Translations under genes and position numbers: made by a program
Shown: one piece after another, positions 1-8,107 of the stretch
Layout: every line of letters begins with the position of its first letter
Numbering within the stretch: position 1 is the first letter of the stretch
IMG/VR virus record: IMGVR_UViG_3300034142_000023
Coordinates: 1 to 20,812 of that record
Source of the DNA: a virus
DNA: 20,812 bases
Direction: 5' to 3' (one strand)
Notes under the pieces: generated by a model
The model's database searches: none
What the model was told of the DNA's origin: nothing
The model's input: only the letters and a program-made list of their open reading frames with translations

Positions 1-1
1 T

Positions 2-202
2 TTCACTTTGGTGACTGTAGATCTTCCACTTCCTAAGGGAATGGACATGGCGGCTCGCGCTTCTAGCGCAAAAGCTGGTTTGTCTATCCGTTTGGTTCGT
101 GGCTACGACATCACAAACGATAAGTTCATCTCTCGTTTAGATGTTCTTTACGGATGGAAAGCTATCCGTCCAGAACTTGCTTGCCGTATCCAGGGCACGT
201 AA
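2..202 (+). CDS. P22-like major coat protein, C-terminal end (5' truncated)
   Basis: This is the last 66 or so codons of an open frame that runs off the left edge of the window. The end of the protein (SIRLVRGYDITNDKF, then SRLDVLYGWKAIRPELACRI) resembles the C-terminus of the P22 coat (gp5-type) family as I recall it, where an LVRGYD-like stretch and a closing DVLYG..A.RPELA.R segment are usual. In that family the protein forms the icosahedral capsid shell. Position supports the call, because a gp4-like and a gp10-like gene follow, as in P22. No start codon lies in the window; the in-frame TTG near position 8 is internal. A strong terminator follows directly. The family call is by recognition only, on a short fragment. 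Confidence 0.75.
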   Translation, partial: FTLVTVDLPLPKGMDMAARASSAKAGLSIRLVRGYDITNDKFISRLDVLYGWKAIRPELACRIQGT

Positions 203-210
203 GCGATTTC

Positions 211-249
211 GAGCGGGGGCCTACGGACGGGTGCCCCGCTCTTTCTTTC
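211..249 (+). terminator. Rho-independent terminator after the coat gene
   Basis: An 8-bp perfect stem GAGCGGGG (211-218) / CCCCGCTC (234-241) encloses a 15-base loop and is followed by a pyrimidine/T-rich tract (TTTCTTTCT). It begins 8 bases after the coat stop codon. It would reduce read-through from the highly expressed capsid genes into the tail-completion genes, so that coat is made in excess. The next gene has its own strong ribosome binding site but no obvious promoter, so the terminator is probably partial or overridden by late antitermination. Confidence 0.8.
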
Positions 250-273
250 TCTTAAATACACAAAGGAGCTTAA

Positions 274-975
274 GTGAGTACTGTTAGCGATTTGATTAAA
301 GATTCACTTAAACTTATCGGGGCTATTGCCAGCGGCGCGTCTCCATCCTCTGCGGAATCAGCAGATGCTTTGCGTGCGCTAAATCGTATGCTCGGAACTT
401 GGAGTAACGACGGTCTCATGATTTACGAGCGATCTAGAGAGTCCTTTCCTCTTGTCGCGTCTCAAGCCTCTTACACTTTCGGACTTACCGGCGAATTTAA
501 CTCTAGCAGGCCTATGTTAATCGAATCAGCTGCTGTCTTAAGAGATGGCTCTGAGTACGCAGTCACTATTATCAATAACCAAGAATGGGCATCAATCTCT
601 CAGAAGAGCACGCGCTCTTCATTCCCAACTAAACTCTATGTTGAGGGATCCTATCCTTTAGCGACTCTCTCGCTCTGGCCTGTGCCGAGTGAGGTGAATA
701 ATTTAATTCTATACACGAAAAAACCTCTGGCTCAGTTTGCCTCAGTCAATGATGTGGTCTCTCTTCCTCCGGGATACGAGGACGCGATCGTAAATAATCT
801 AGCCGTGAGATTAGCTCCGGAATTCGGCAAGCCTTTAGATCCTCTCATCATGGCGTTCGCGGATAAATCTCTCGCGAGCATTAAGAGAAAGAATATCAAA
901 CCTGTTTACATGAAATCTGACACAAGCGGTATGGCCTCTGGTGGTCACAGCTTTAACGTTATCACAGGTGAATAG
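274..975 (+). CDS. P22 gp4-like tail accessory / DNA-stabilization protein
   Basis: A 233-residue protein of the P22 gp4 type, which assembles under the portal after packaging to keep DNA in the head and provide the platform for gp10. The N-terminal pattern (VSDLIKDSLKLIGAIASG, then SADALRALNRMLGTW and a GLMIYERSRE strand) is the recognisable signature; a later PPGYEDAIVNNLAVRLAPEFG helix is also typical. Length is of the order expected for the family. The start is a GTG at 274 chosen because AAAGGAGC lies 4-5 bases upstream and the N-terminal helix begins right there. The stop TAG is immediately followed by the ATG of the gp10-like gene, so the two are translationally linked. In P22 proper gp4 also has a muramidase-like role; I see no catalytic motif I would assert here. 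Confidence 0.8.
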   Translation: MSTVSDLIKDSLKLIGAIASGASPSSAESADALRALNRMLGTWSNDGLMIYERSRESFPLVASQASYTFGLTGEFNSSRPMLIESAAVLRDGSEYAVTIINNQEWASISQKSTRSSFPTKLYVEGSYPLATLSLWPVPSEVNNLILYTKKPLAQFASVNDVVSLPPGYEDAIVNNLAVRLAPEFGKPLDPLIMAFADKSLASIKRKNIKPVYMKSDTSGMASGGHSFNVITGE

Positions 976-2514
976 ATGAAGTTTCAAGGATTCGTCGGCC
1001 CAGCTTACACATTAAAATCTGTTAATGTCGACTGTCAGCGATGCGTGAATCTGTATCCTGAGATTATCGAGTCTGGTACTGGCAAAGAAGGACAAGTCGC
1101 TTATCTTAAAAGCACACCAGGTCTTCGCAAGCTATTTACCGTAGGTGATGGTCCTATCAGATTAATTCTAGCTGATGATCCTGCTGTTCGACCTTTTAGT
1201 CCTCCTAATCGCGTCTTTGTTGTAAGCGGGAATAAAATATTCAGATGCGCTTACATTGTAGGAACTGACACTTGGGAAACTCTAGAGCTCGGCGAGCTTG
1301 AAACTAGCACTGGCCCAGTCAGAGGCGTTGTTTACGACATTTCAGTTACAGATACTTATATGGTGCGAGCAGTATTCGTTGATGGCGATCATCACTATGA
1401 ATATTTCCAGCGAAAATTTGCCGAAGACCCTGTCGACGAGGAAGTCTTCGAATCTGAAGATGATGGCGGATTTACTGCGACACCTAATCCAACGCACGTT
1501 GTTTGGCTTGATGGTTACTTTATTTTCACAGAAAAAGACACAAACAAATTCTGGGTCTCTGCCCACGGCAACCCATTTGTCGACGCTTTAGACTTTGCAT
1601 CAGCAGAAGGCGATCCTGATAAAATCGTGTCTATCATAGCGAACAACCGCGATCTTTGGATATTCAATGAAAAGACAACTGAAGTCTGGTCGAACACCGG
1701 AAACGCAGCCTTTCCATTTGAACGTGTCTCCGGCGGGTTCATCGAAAAGGGCTGTGTTGCTCCGAATAGCGTAGCTAAAATTGAGGGTATAATCTTCTGG
1801 CTCGGTCGCGATGAAGCGGGTCAAGGGGTCGTTTATGCGGTACAGGGCTTAACTCCCGCAAGAATCTCAACTCATGCAGTTGAGCAAGCAATCTCGTCGT
1901 ATGCCGATATTTCATCTGCGACGGCTTTCACTTATCAATCAAACGGACATTCCTTTTATATTTTGAATTTTGCAGAAGCGACTTGGGTCTATGATTTCTC
2001 AACTAAACTTTGGCACGAGCGAGCATTTACGGGCGACGATGATCTAGAGAGACACCGCGCGGACTGCCACGCATTCTTCCCTGATTTTAGCTTACATCTG
2101 GTCGGTGATTATGAAACCGGCGACGTGTATGCGCTTGATGACGAGTATTACACTGACGATGAGACGGCGATCACGCGATTGCGAGTCGCACCTCATGTGA
2201 GTAACAGTAAAAAGCGACTGTTCTGCAAATCACTAGAGATCGATATGGAAACAGGCGTCGGCTTAGACGGTGCGGTCTTAGGATCGGACCCTCAAGTTAT
2301 GATGGATTTCTCTGATGATGGTGGCCACACGTGGTCGTCAGAGTCTTGGGTATCTGCTGGCGGCAAGATCGGCGGAATCGGTGACTTTATGAAGCGCGTG
2401 ATTTGGCGCAGGTTAGGTTGTTTTTATGACCGAGTATTTAGAATCAAGATCACAGATCCAATTCCAGTAACAATTCTTGGTGCTGAGATTGATGTCGAGC
2501 CGGGGAATAACTAA
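976..2514 (+). CDS. P22 gp10-like packaged-DNA stabilization protein
   Basis: A 512-residue structural protein resembling P22 gp10, the hub of the tail machine that binds gp4 above and the tail needle and tailspikes below. The opening (GFVGPAYTLKSVNVDCQRCVNLYPE, with the pairing of a GPAY and a Cys-rich NLYPE segment, residues 6-28) and the STPGLRKL stretch near residue 46 are the recognisable family features. The rest is a series of beta strands with repeated VVSG/WLDGYFIFTEKDTNKFWVS-like blades (around 180-200), as expected for a propeller-like body. It starts directly after the gp4-like stop and overlaps the next start by one base (TAATG). Gene order coat-gp4-gp10 matches P22-like phages. 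The assignment is by recognition and context, not by alignment. Confidence 0.8.
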   Translation: MKFQGFVGPAYTLKSVNVDCQRCVNLYPEIIESGTGKEGQVAYLKSTPGLRKLFTVGDGPIRLILADDPAVRPFSPPNRVFVVSGNKIFRCAYIVGTDTWETLELGELETSTGPVRGVVYDISVTDTYMVRAVFVDGDHHYEYFQRKFAEDPVDEEVFESEDDGGFTATPNPTHVVWLDGYFIFTEKDTNKFWVSAHGNPFVDALDFASAEGDPDKIVSIIANNRDLWIFNEKTTEVWSNTGNAAFPFERVSGGFIEKGCVAPNSVAKIEGIIFWLGRDEAGQGVVYAVQGLTPARISTHAVEQAISSYADISSATAFTYQSNGHSFYILNFAEATWVYDFSTKLWHERAFTGDDDLERHRADCHAFFPDFSLHLVGDYETGDVYALDDEYYTDDETAITRLRVAPHVSNSKKRLFCKSLEIDMETGVGLDGAVLGSDPQVMMDFSDDGGHTWSSESWVSAGGKIGGIGDFMKRVIWRRLGCFYDRVFRIKITDPIPVTILGAEIDVEPGNN

Positions 2515-3023
2515 TGGGAGTATTTACAGCACTCCTTAAAGTTCCTTCACGAGATAAATTCATGGGAGCCGACGGCATCCCTGTTCCTGCGTGGCTTCAT
2601 TTATTTGAACTCATCAGAGATAGATTAAATCCGCTGGGGCTTGAGCAATCGTTTGAACTCGTAAATAACAAATCGACTGCGGATAATATCGTTGGGCTTA
2701 CTTTCGATTCAGCAACCATCAGTCACGCGATCGTCGAGTATCTGATTCAGCGAGTGACAACCGGCACTGGGGCGACTGAGCTCGTTCAAGCCGGGATTTT
2801 TCATTTAGTCTTTAAACCTACATCTAACACGTGGGAGATCGTCGCCGTCGGTACTCCGGGGCCTAGTAGCTCTGGGATTACTTTCTCAGTCACAGCAACA
2901 GGACAAGTAAAATACACGTCGTCGAATATCACAGGGACTGCATCGATCTCTCGAATCGTTTGGCGATCACGCACAATCAGCGCAAAGCACTCTACTTATT
3001 CACAAGCCGGAGCCAGATCGTGA
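2514..3023 (+). CDS. Small beta-rich virion-associated protein (unassigned)
   Basis: A 169-residue protein whose ATG overlaps the upstream stop. It has an N-terminal segment with a helix containing WLHLFELIRDRLNPLG (about residues 27-42). A beta-rich region follows, with NKSTADNIVGLTFDSATISHA and, near the end, GITFSVTATGQVKYTSSN. Similar TFSVTAxGQVxYTSxNxxG ends occur, from memory, in structural proteins of Burkholderia/enterobacterial podoviruses, so I expect a virion component. It sits where P22 encodes its tail needle (gp26), but I see no long coiled coil, so I do not call it a needle. Its stop overlaps the GTG of the next gene (GTGA), which indicates coupled translation. Function unknown. 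Confidence 0.6.
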   Translation: MGVFTALLKVPSRDKFMGADGIPVPAWLHLFELIRDRLNPLGLEQSFELVNNKSTADNIVGLTFDSATISHAIVEYLIQRVTTGTGATELVQAGIFHLVFKPTSNTWEIVAVGTPGPSSSGITFSVTATGQVKYTSSNITGTASISRIVWRSRTISAKHSTYSQAGARS

Positions 3024-3370
3024 CAGAAATTAAAAATACGCTTTATGCGAAATACATTTACGCAAAAGAAGGCACTGAAGTCATCGAGGATGAGCTCGGG
3101 TTTTATATTTATAAGGTCCTCGGCAAAGAGTGTTACATCGCTGACGCTTACACAGTGCCGGAGGCGCGATGCTCTGGGCAGACAAGAAAAAGAACAGAAC
3201 AACTCGAGAAGATTGCAAAGGCTAGAGGCTGCGATTTTATCTCAGCAAAAATTTACATCGCAGATGCGGATGCTTCAAACACACTAATGGCAGCGCTTCG
3301 TATCGGTTTTCGTATAGCCACGGCTGACGCAAGAAACTTAATCATCGTTAAAGATATCAAGGGAGAATAG
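3020..3370 (+). CDS. GNAT-fold-like protein at the P22 gp14 (head assembly) position
   Basis: A 116-residue protein. I start it at the GTG at 3020, not at the upstream TTG. The GTG overlaps the previous stop as GTGA and has CGGAG seven bases upstream, whereas the longer form would run deep into the preceding gene. The core has the order of an acetyltransferase-like fold. A strand (YIADAYTVPEA) is followed by a GQ turn with basic residues (RCSGQTRKR, reminiscent of the acetyl-CoA-binding R/Q-x-x-G-x-G/A loop). A long helix, a second strand (CDFISAKIYIADADAS) and an AALRIGFRIA helix-strand come next. In P22 the gene between the needle and ejection genes (gp14) encodes a head-assembly protein with a GNAT-like fold. 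The same slot suggests the same role; enzymatic activity is not implied. Confidence 0.6.
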   Translation: MTEIKNTLYAKYIYAKEGTEVIEDELGFYIYKVLGKECYIADAYTVPEARCSGQTRKRTEQLEKIAKARGCDFISAKIYIADADASNTLMAALRIGFRIATADARNLIIVKDIKGE

Positions 3371-3373
3371 ATA

Positions 3374-4231
3374 ATGGATTCAATGGGTGGGGTTTTTGAT
3401 AACTCAGGTACATTTTCAAATTGGCTATCAGACCCGATGGACTTGTCTGGCGAGCGAGGAGGAAAAACAGCGGCGGCGGCTCAAACACACGCAGCCAACC
3501 AAGCTGATGCTACTCTTCGTTACATGTATGACACTCAACGAAAAGACTTAGCGCCTTCTAGAGAGATGGGCTTAAGAGCTGCAGCGCAGATTGAAGATCC
3601 AAACTTCATGAAGAATTGGCAGAAAGATCCAGGTTACGAATTCCGCTTAGCTGAGGGTCAAAAGGCTATCAACGCATCAGCATCAGCGCGCGGTATGGGA
3701 AACTCAGGCGCTACCATGAAAGCACTCACGCAGTACGGACAAGATCACGCGACAAACGAATACAACAACGTTTACAATCGCAACTATCAGAGATTGTCAG
3801 GCTTAGCCGGAATCGGAAACGCATCAACTCAAACTGGAGTAGGTGCTGCTGGACAATTCGGAGCTGCTTCGTCATCTAATCAGATTGGTCTTGGCAACGC
3901 GATGGCAGCTCAGCAAGTGGCGCAGACTGCTGGAAAACAACAGATGGCTGGAGCTATTGGCGGCGCGATATTCTCGGACTCTCGATTAAAAACTAACCTC
4001 GAAGAAATCTCAGCTACAGATCTTGCTGAAATGCAAAAGCATCTTAAAGCATACGCATTCAATTACACCTCTGCTGAGTTCGGTGACGGCGACTGGGTCG
4101 GCGTTATGGCTCAGGATTTAGAGAAATCAAAGCTCGGTCGCACACTTGTTATCGAAGATGAGTTTGGAAATAAGACTATCGATCAAAAGAAAGTTCTCTC
4201 TATGTTCCTCGCAACTCTGGCGGTGAAGTAA
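3374..4231 (+). CDS. gp7-like DNA ejection protein with C-terminal S74-type autoprocessing domain
   Basis: A 285-residue protein. Residues about 60-150 (APSREMGLRAAA, DPGYEFRLAEGQKAIN, SARGMGNSGATMKALTQYGQ, EYNNVYNRNYQRLSGLAGIG) match the pattern of podoviral ejection/DNA-transfer proteins of the P22 gp7 type, which leave the virion and help DNA cross the envelope. An Ala/Gly/Gln-rich stretch (150-199) leads to SDSRLKTNLEEI at 201-212, and VGVMAQDLEKS plus a short DQKKVLSMFLATLA helix complete it. This is the layout of an S74 intramolecular chaperone, which in other proteins cleaves itself between Ser and Asp (here S201/D202). The ATG at 3374 has AAGGGAGA upstream. Its stop overlaps the next ATG. 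Finding S74 on an ejection protein rather than a fibre is less usual, though I believe it is known. Confidence 0.7.
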   Translation: MDSMGGVFDNSGTFSNWLSDPMDLSGERGGKTAAAAQTHAANQADATLRYMYDTQRKDLAPSREMGLRAAAQIEDPNFMKNWQKDPGYEFRLAEGQKAINASASARGMGNSGATMKALTQYGQDHATNEYNNVYNRNYQRLSGLAGIGNASTQTGVGAAGQFGAASSSNQIGLGNAMAAQQVAQTAGKQQMAGAIGGAIFSDSRLKTNLEEISATDLAEMQKHLKAYAFNYTSAEFGDGDWVGVMAQDLEKSKLGRTLVIEDEFGNKTIDQKKVLSMFLATLAVK

Positions 4232-5328
4232 TGGCTCAATTAGACAGTAGTATTTATTTTCAAGGCCAAGGCGCGCTTGCAAGGGGATTTGAGCAGGGCT
4301 TGTCTATGGCAGATATGATGCAGAAAAGAAAAGCTGCACAAGCTGCGACTGAGCGAGAGTCAGGCATGGAGAAAGCTTACGCTGCAGGGCTCGTAACCGG
4401 ACCTGACGGCGTTGCAACTTACGATGGCACAAAGACAATGTCAGCACTCGCTGGCGGTGGCTTCGGGAAAGAGGCAGCTGCTTTTGATAAGAATCTGAAA
4501 GCTGATCAAGCGGTTCAATCTAAAGCGAAAATGGAAAAGCAGTTGCAGCAGATCGATATCACTTCCCGGTTGTTGGGTTCTGTAAAAGATCAGCAGTCAT
4601 ATGACTTCGCAAAAACGGAGGCTGCAAAATACGGAATTCCTGTCGAAGGAATGCCGATGACTTACGATCCAAAACAGATCGAGTTCATGGCAGGCCAAGC
4701 TCTTACGATGAAAGATCGCATCAGCAATCAGTTCCAACAACAAGCTGCAGAAAGAGACGAGAGACGGGTCAGTATTGCTGAAAGAGAGTCACGTAATAAG
4801 TCAGCAAGCGGCGAGAAGCTCCCGATTGATAAAAAGAAATTCGTTGAAGCTCTTTCTTCTAAGAACGCAAGCAAGGCTTCAATCAAAAGTCAGATCGATG
4901 CGGTTATGTCTAATTGGGATAATCTATCAGAAGATCAGAAGGTTTCTCAGGGTGGGCAATTACTTAAGACTTTGAACTCTGCCGAAGGAGCTGATGCTAT
5001 CGGGGTTGAAGAGGCAAAGCGTCTCGGATCTAAATTAGAATTCGCATACGGAAACTTTAGAAACTCCAACCCAACTCAGTTCGGACGCGATCTCGATGGT
5101 TTCAAGGAGCAAGCGCGATTAACATCTGAAGCAATTGGAAAGTCTGTACAGACCAACCAGGCTCAAGTTGACGAAGCGATGGGTCGCAAGTCTGCTGCAA
5201 AACCTCAGACACAAGCCCCTCACAATGAAGCTGTAATGTGGGCTCATAATAATCCGAAAGATCCAAGATCTGCAGAAATCTTAAAACGAAATGGAATTAA
5301 GCCTGGCACAGCTCAGGGGGGCTTGTAA
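4231..5328 (+). CDS. Probable internal virion / DNA ejection protein (gp20-like position)
   Basis: A 365-residue, Ala/Gln/Lys-rich, mostly helical protein with no signal peptide or membrane segment. It opens with a FQGQGALARGFEQGLSMADM segment (residues 10-29) of the kind seen at the start of podoviral internal proteins. Coiled, highly charged helices occupy the middle (about 165-190, AAERDERRVSIAERESRNK). It ends with EAVMWAHNNPKDPRSAEILKRNG, a short W-A-x-x-N-P-x-D-P-R motif that recurs in phage internal proteins. It lies between a gp7-like and a gp16-like gene with one-base overlaps on both sides (TAATG), the slot of P22 gp20. Shorter than P22 gp20. The role in DNA delivery is inferred from composition and position. 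Confidence 0.55.
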   Translation: MAQLDSSIYFQGQGALARGFEQGLSMADMMQKRKAAQAATERESGMEKAYAAGLVTGPDGVATYDGTKTMSALAGGGFGKEAAAFDKNLKADQAVQSKAKMEKQLQQIDITSRLLGSVKDQQSYDFAKTEAAKYGIPVEGMPMTYDPKQIEFMAGQALTMKDRISNQFQQQAAERDERRVSIAERESRNKSASGEKLPIDKKKFVEALSSKNASKASIKSQIDAVMSNWDNLSEDQKVSQGGQLLKTLNSAEGADAIGVEEAKRLGSKLEFAYGNFRNSNPTQFGRDLDGFKEQARLTSEAIGKSVQTNQAQVDEAMGRKSAAKPQTQAPHNEAVMWAHNNPKDPRSAEILKRNGIKPGTAQGGL

Positions 5329-7082
5329 TGGGTTTCGATCCTGATGCATACCTAAAGCAGACTCAAGCGCCAACACAGGGTTTTGATCCCGACGCGTACT
5401 TAAAAGAAACTGCTGCTCCGGTCCAAAAAGAATCTGGCGGTGTTTCTGCCGTTCGTAAAGCTGTCCAGGGGGCCACTGCGGGGTTTTCGGACGAACTTGC
5501 TGGCGGAGTTGAGGCGATCGGACAAGCGCTAGGTAAAAAGGGTGCTGGCGGCGCATACAAAGATATCGCTGACGACGACCGGGGCCCAACGCTCGACTGG
5601 GAAGTGTTGCGAGATGCTTACAAGCGTGGGCGTGATCGAGAGCGTGATGTCCTTAAGAAAGACTCTAAAGACAATCCTAAGATATCGGCTGTCGCTGAGC
5701 TCGGCGGAACTTTAATCTCGCCTGTTAATAAAATCATGCCTGGGGCTTCGATCGTAAAGCAAGGAGCTGCGAGCGGTGCAATTATGGCCGCTGGCGGAAG
5801 CGAAGCCGAATCGGTTGGTAAACTCGCTGCTGATACAGCGGCGGGAGGAATCTTCGGAGCCGGTCTTGGCAAAGCAGCGCAAGTAGCTTCCCCACTAATT
5901 CAAAAGGGCGTAAGCAAAGTCGGGTCTGCTGCAGGAGATTTAGCCGAACGCTTCGGAGTGCGCGCGCTCGGTGGAGAGCGAGCAACCATAGACAAACTCG
6001 GTATAAAAAAGTCTAAAGAGGCAGCACGACAAGCGATCGACGAAGGGATCTTTAAATTATCTGAATCGACCGAAGATCTTGCGCGTAAGAACGCAGCAGT
6101 AAAAGCTCGCGGCGGCAAGATGATGGGCGATGTTTACGATCAGATCGATGCTCAGGGAGCAAGTACTTTCAACCCTCAGAAAGTAGCTGAGAAAGTTAAT
6201 GAAGAAGTCGGCGGATTTTGGAGAAGCGCAATCAATAAGGGTGAGACCAAGCAGTTTGAAAACACGCTCGAGTCTATCCTCGTTCGGGGCGAATCTAACA
6301 TCCCGATGCGTGAGGCTCAGGCGCTAAAGAACGAGATCGACAAAGTAGCGAACTGGAAAAGCAAAAACCCTCCAACTGACAAAGAGCAGATTGCCAGAAG
6401 TGCAGTCGAAATTATTAAGAATACAATCGATGAATCTGCTGCCGCTGGAGCTGAAACTATCGGTACTAAAGGACTTAAAGAAGCACTTGATCAGGGAAGA
6501 AAGCTCTACGGCAACGCTAGCACTGCTGGAACCTTTATTAAAAATAAAGTGAGCCGCGAAGCTGGGAATAATCTGATGGGTCTCACTGATTGGATCGCAG
6601 CATCTGGAGCTGGCTCTTACGGAGCTGCAACCGGCGATGTCGAAGGTGCCGCAGCTGCATTTCTGGCTAAAAAGGGTTTACAGAAATACGGGCTTAAAGC
6701 AGCTACACTCGGTTTCGATAAAGTTTCGAAGGCTCTTGCGAAAGCGCCGGAATTTGCGGCGCTCTTAGAGAAAAACCCTGCAGCATTTAATGCAATCGTT
6801 AAGAAGTTTGAAGCCCCAGGTGCTATTGAAAGGTTTCTTCCTAAAGCCGCAGAGAATGACGATCCGCCAACTAAAGGCCCACAGAAATGGGCTAACGACG
6901 GTATCGAGATGATCTTGAAATCAGATCAGTCAGATATCGATCGCGAGACTTTAGAGAAATTAAAAGAAACCAAGCGCGGACAGATGCTTTTAGAAGAGGC
7001 GTCGAGCGCGAAGAATAAAAAAGCCATGGAATCAGTACTCAAAAAAATCAGATCAGCATCATCATCGAAGGGGGCCGAGTAA
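5328..7082 (+). CDS. Probable large DNA ejection protein (gp16-like position) with N-terminal FDPDAYLK repeats
   Basis: A 584-residue protein. Its first 26 residues hold two exact copies of GFDPDAYLK (2-10 and 18-26), a short repeat often seen at the start of phage internal proteins. A hydrophobic, Gly/Ala-rich region follows (about 130-195: GGTLISPVNKIMPGAS, AASGAIMAAGG, AAGGIFGAGLGKAAQVA), which could insert into membrane. The central part is charged and helical (200-400). A second small Gly/Ala patch (around 425-450, DWIAASGAGSYGAATGD) and a Lys-rich helical C-terminus complete it. Its length is close to that of P22 gp16, and the position after the gp7-like and gp20-like genes agrees. I infer that it is ejected with the genome and helps form the trans-envelope conduit; there is no enzymatic motif that I recognise. 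Confidence 0.6.
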   Translation: MGFDPDAYLKQTQAPTQGFDPDAYLKETAAPVQKESGGVSAVRKAVQGATAGFSDELAGGVEAIGQALGKKGAGGAYKDIADDDRGPTLDWEVLRDAYKRGRDRERDVLKKDSKDNPKISAVAELGGTLISPVNKIMPGASIVKQGAASGAIMAAGGSEAESVGKLAADTAAGGIFGAGLGKAAQVASPLIQKGVSKVGSAAGDLAERFGVRALGGERATIDKLGIKKSKEAARQAIDEGIFKLSESTEDLARKNAAVKARGGKMMGDVYDQIDAQGASTFNPQKVAEKVNEEVGGFWRSAINKGETKQFENTLESILVRGESNIPMREAQALKNEIDKVANWKSKNPPTDKEQIARSAVEIIKNTIDESAAAGAETIGTKGLKEALDQGRKLYGNASTAGTFIKNKVSREAGNNLMGLTDWIAASGAGSYGAATGDVEGAAAAFLAKKGLQKYGLKAATLGFDKVSKALAKAPEFAALLEKNPAAFNAIVKKFEAPGAIERFLPKAAENDDPPTKGPQKWANDGIEMILKSDQSDIDRETLEKLKETKRGQMLLEEASSAKNKKAMESVLKKIRSASSSKGAE

Positions 7083-8105
7083 ATGGCAGCAGCTCTACCA
7101 TGGATTAAGCCTCAATTCCCGGACGACAACGGGAACCCGCTTCCGGGCGGTAAGGTCTGGACTTATCAAGCCGGTACTTCGACGCCGATCACGAGTTACA
7201 CAGACTCAACGGGCTTAGTCCCGAATACGAATCCTCTAATCTTAGATTCTGCTGGGCGTGGTGATATATGGCTGATGCCAGGATCTTACAAGATTGTTTT
7301 AATGGACGCTGACGATGTTGTGATCTGGACGAAAGATAAAGTAAAACCTGCCGATGGTGGTGGCGGTGGTATCGTCGATTCCGATTACGTCTATGAGGGA
7401 TACTCGGCGCGATTCTCAGAGAATATCCTTACGACAGGACTTAGCGACACTCTAGCTCAGATCTTAGATCTTCAGTATACAGGTCCGGCAATTTCACTTT
7501 CTGGCTCTGGTAGTACGACGATCAGAGAAAAAGGGACGAGCGTTGCCTCTACATCTTTAACAGCGACTGTTACGAAGCGCTCTGACCCGATTGCTGCGGT
7601 TCGCTTCTATCAGGGTGCTACTCTCATTGACACGAATACAGGCACGATTCCAACCGGCGGTGTTGAGGCTCATACTTACAGCACACCATTTACAGATACG
7701 ATTTCCTTCAGTGCTCAGGCAGACGATAACGGAGCCACAGGCGGACCTACGACGGTCACTGCAGGAGTTACGTTTACTTTCGTGTATCCTTACTACCACG
7801 GGGCAGGTGCTGCGGCATTATCGGCTTCGGGCGTTGGCGCTCTTACTAAGACGCTGATTGTTTCAACTGCAACGGTCACGAAAACGATCACAGTCAACGG
7901 ATCTCAGAAAATGTTCTTCGCTTATCCTGCAAGTTACGGGGCGCTCACTTCGATCCTTGACGTGAACAACTTCGATGTTTTCCCAGATTGGACTCTTCGA
8001 ACGGAGAACATTACGGGACTCGACGGGGCTGCTGTTTCTTATCGCATCTATGAATTTAACAACACTGCAGTTGCTGGGGATTACTTCTTCAGCTTTAGGA
8101 GGTAG
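7083..8105 (+). CDS. Tail fibre/tailspike-like protein with phage head-binding-type N-terminus
   Basis: A 340-residue protein. Residues about 8-85 (KPQFPDDNGNPLPGGKVWTY, AGTSTPITSYTDSTG, NPLILDSAGRGDIWL, GSYKIVLMDADD) are the typical beta-structured adaptor that anchors tailspikes and fibres to podoviral tails. It reads like the receptor-binding-protein N-terminus found in many P22/T7-like phages. A Gly-rich hinge (91-95) follows, then Thr/Ser-rich beta strands. These include an Ig-like segment (about 135-235) with TSLTATVTKRSDPIAAVRFYQG and a TGGPTTVTAGVTFTFVYPYY end, then a final beta domain likely to face the receptor. Start ATG 7083 directly follows the previous stop. Host recognition is inferred; no depolymerase or lyase motif is visible. 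Confidence 0.75.
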   Translation: MAAALPWIKPQFPDDNGNPLPGGKVWTYQAGTSTPITSYTDSTGLVPNTNPLILDSAGRGDIWLMPGSYKIVLMDADDVVIWTKDKVKPADGGGGGIVDSDYVYEGYSARFSENILTTGLSDTLAQILDLQYTGPAISLSGSGSTTIREKGTSVASTSLTATVTKRSDPIAAVRFYQGATLIDTNTGTIPTGGVEAHTYSTPFTDTISFSAQADDNGATGGPTTVTAGVTFTFVYPYYHGAGAAALSASGVGALTKTLIVSTATVTKTITVNGSQKMFFAYPASYGALTSILDVNNFDVFPDWTLRTENITGLDGAAVSYRIYEFNNTAVAGDYFFSFRR

Positions 8106-8107
8106 CC

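Noticed and set aside
2960-3019. Upstream TTG start for the GNAT-like protein
   Set aside because: The GTG at 3020 has an RBS and GTGA coupling; the longer form only adds out-of-frame overlap.
5281-6118. Several minus-strand frames of 65-100 codons opposite the ejection genes
   Set aside because: They are shadows caused by codon bias of the plus-strand gene, with Pro/Arg/Ser-rich, low-quality proteins and no RBS.
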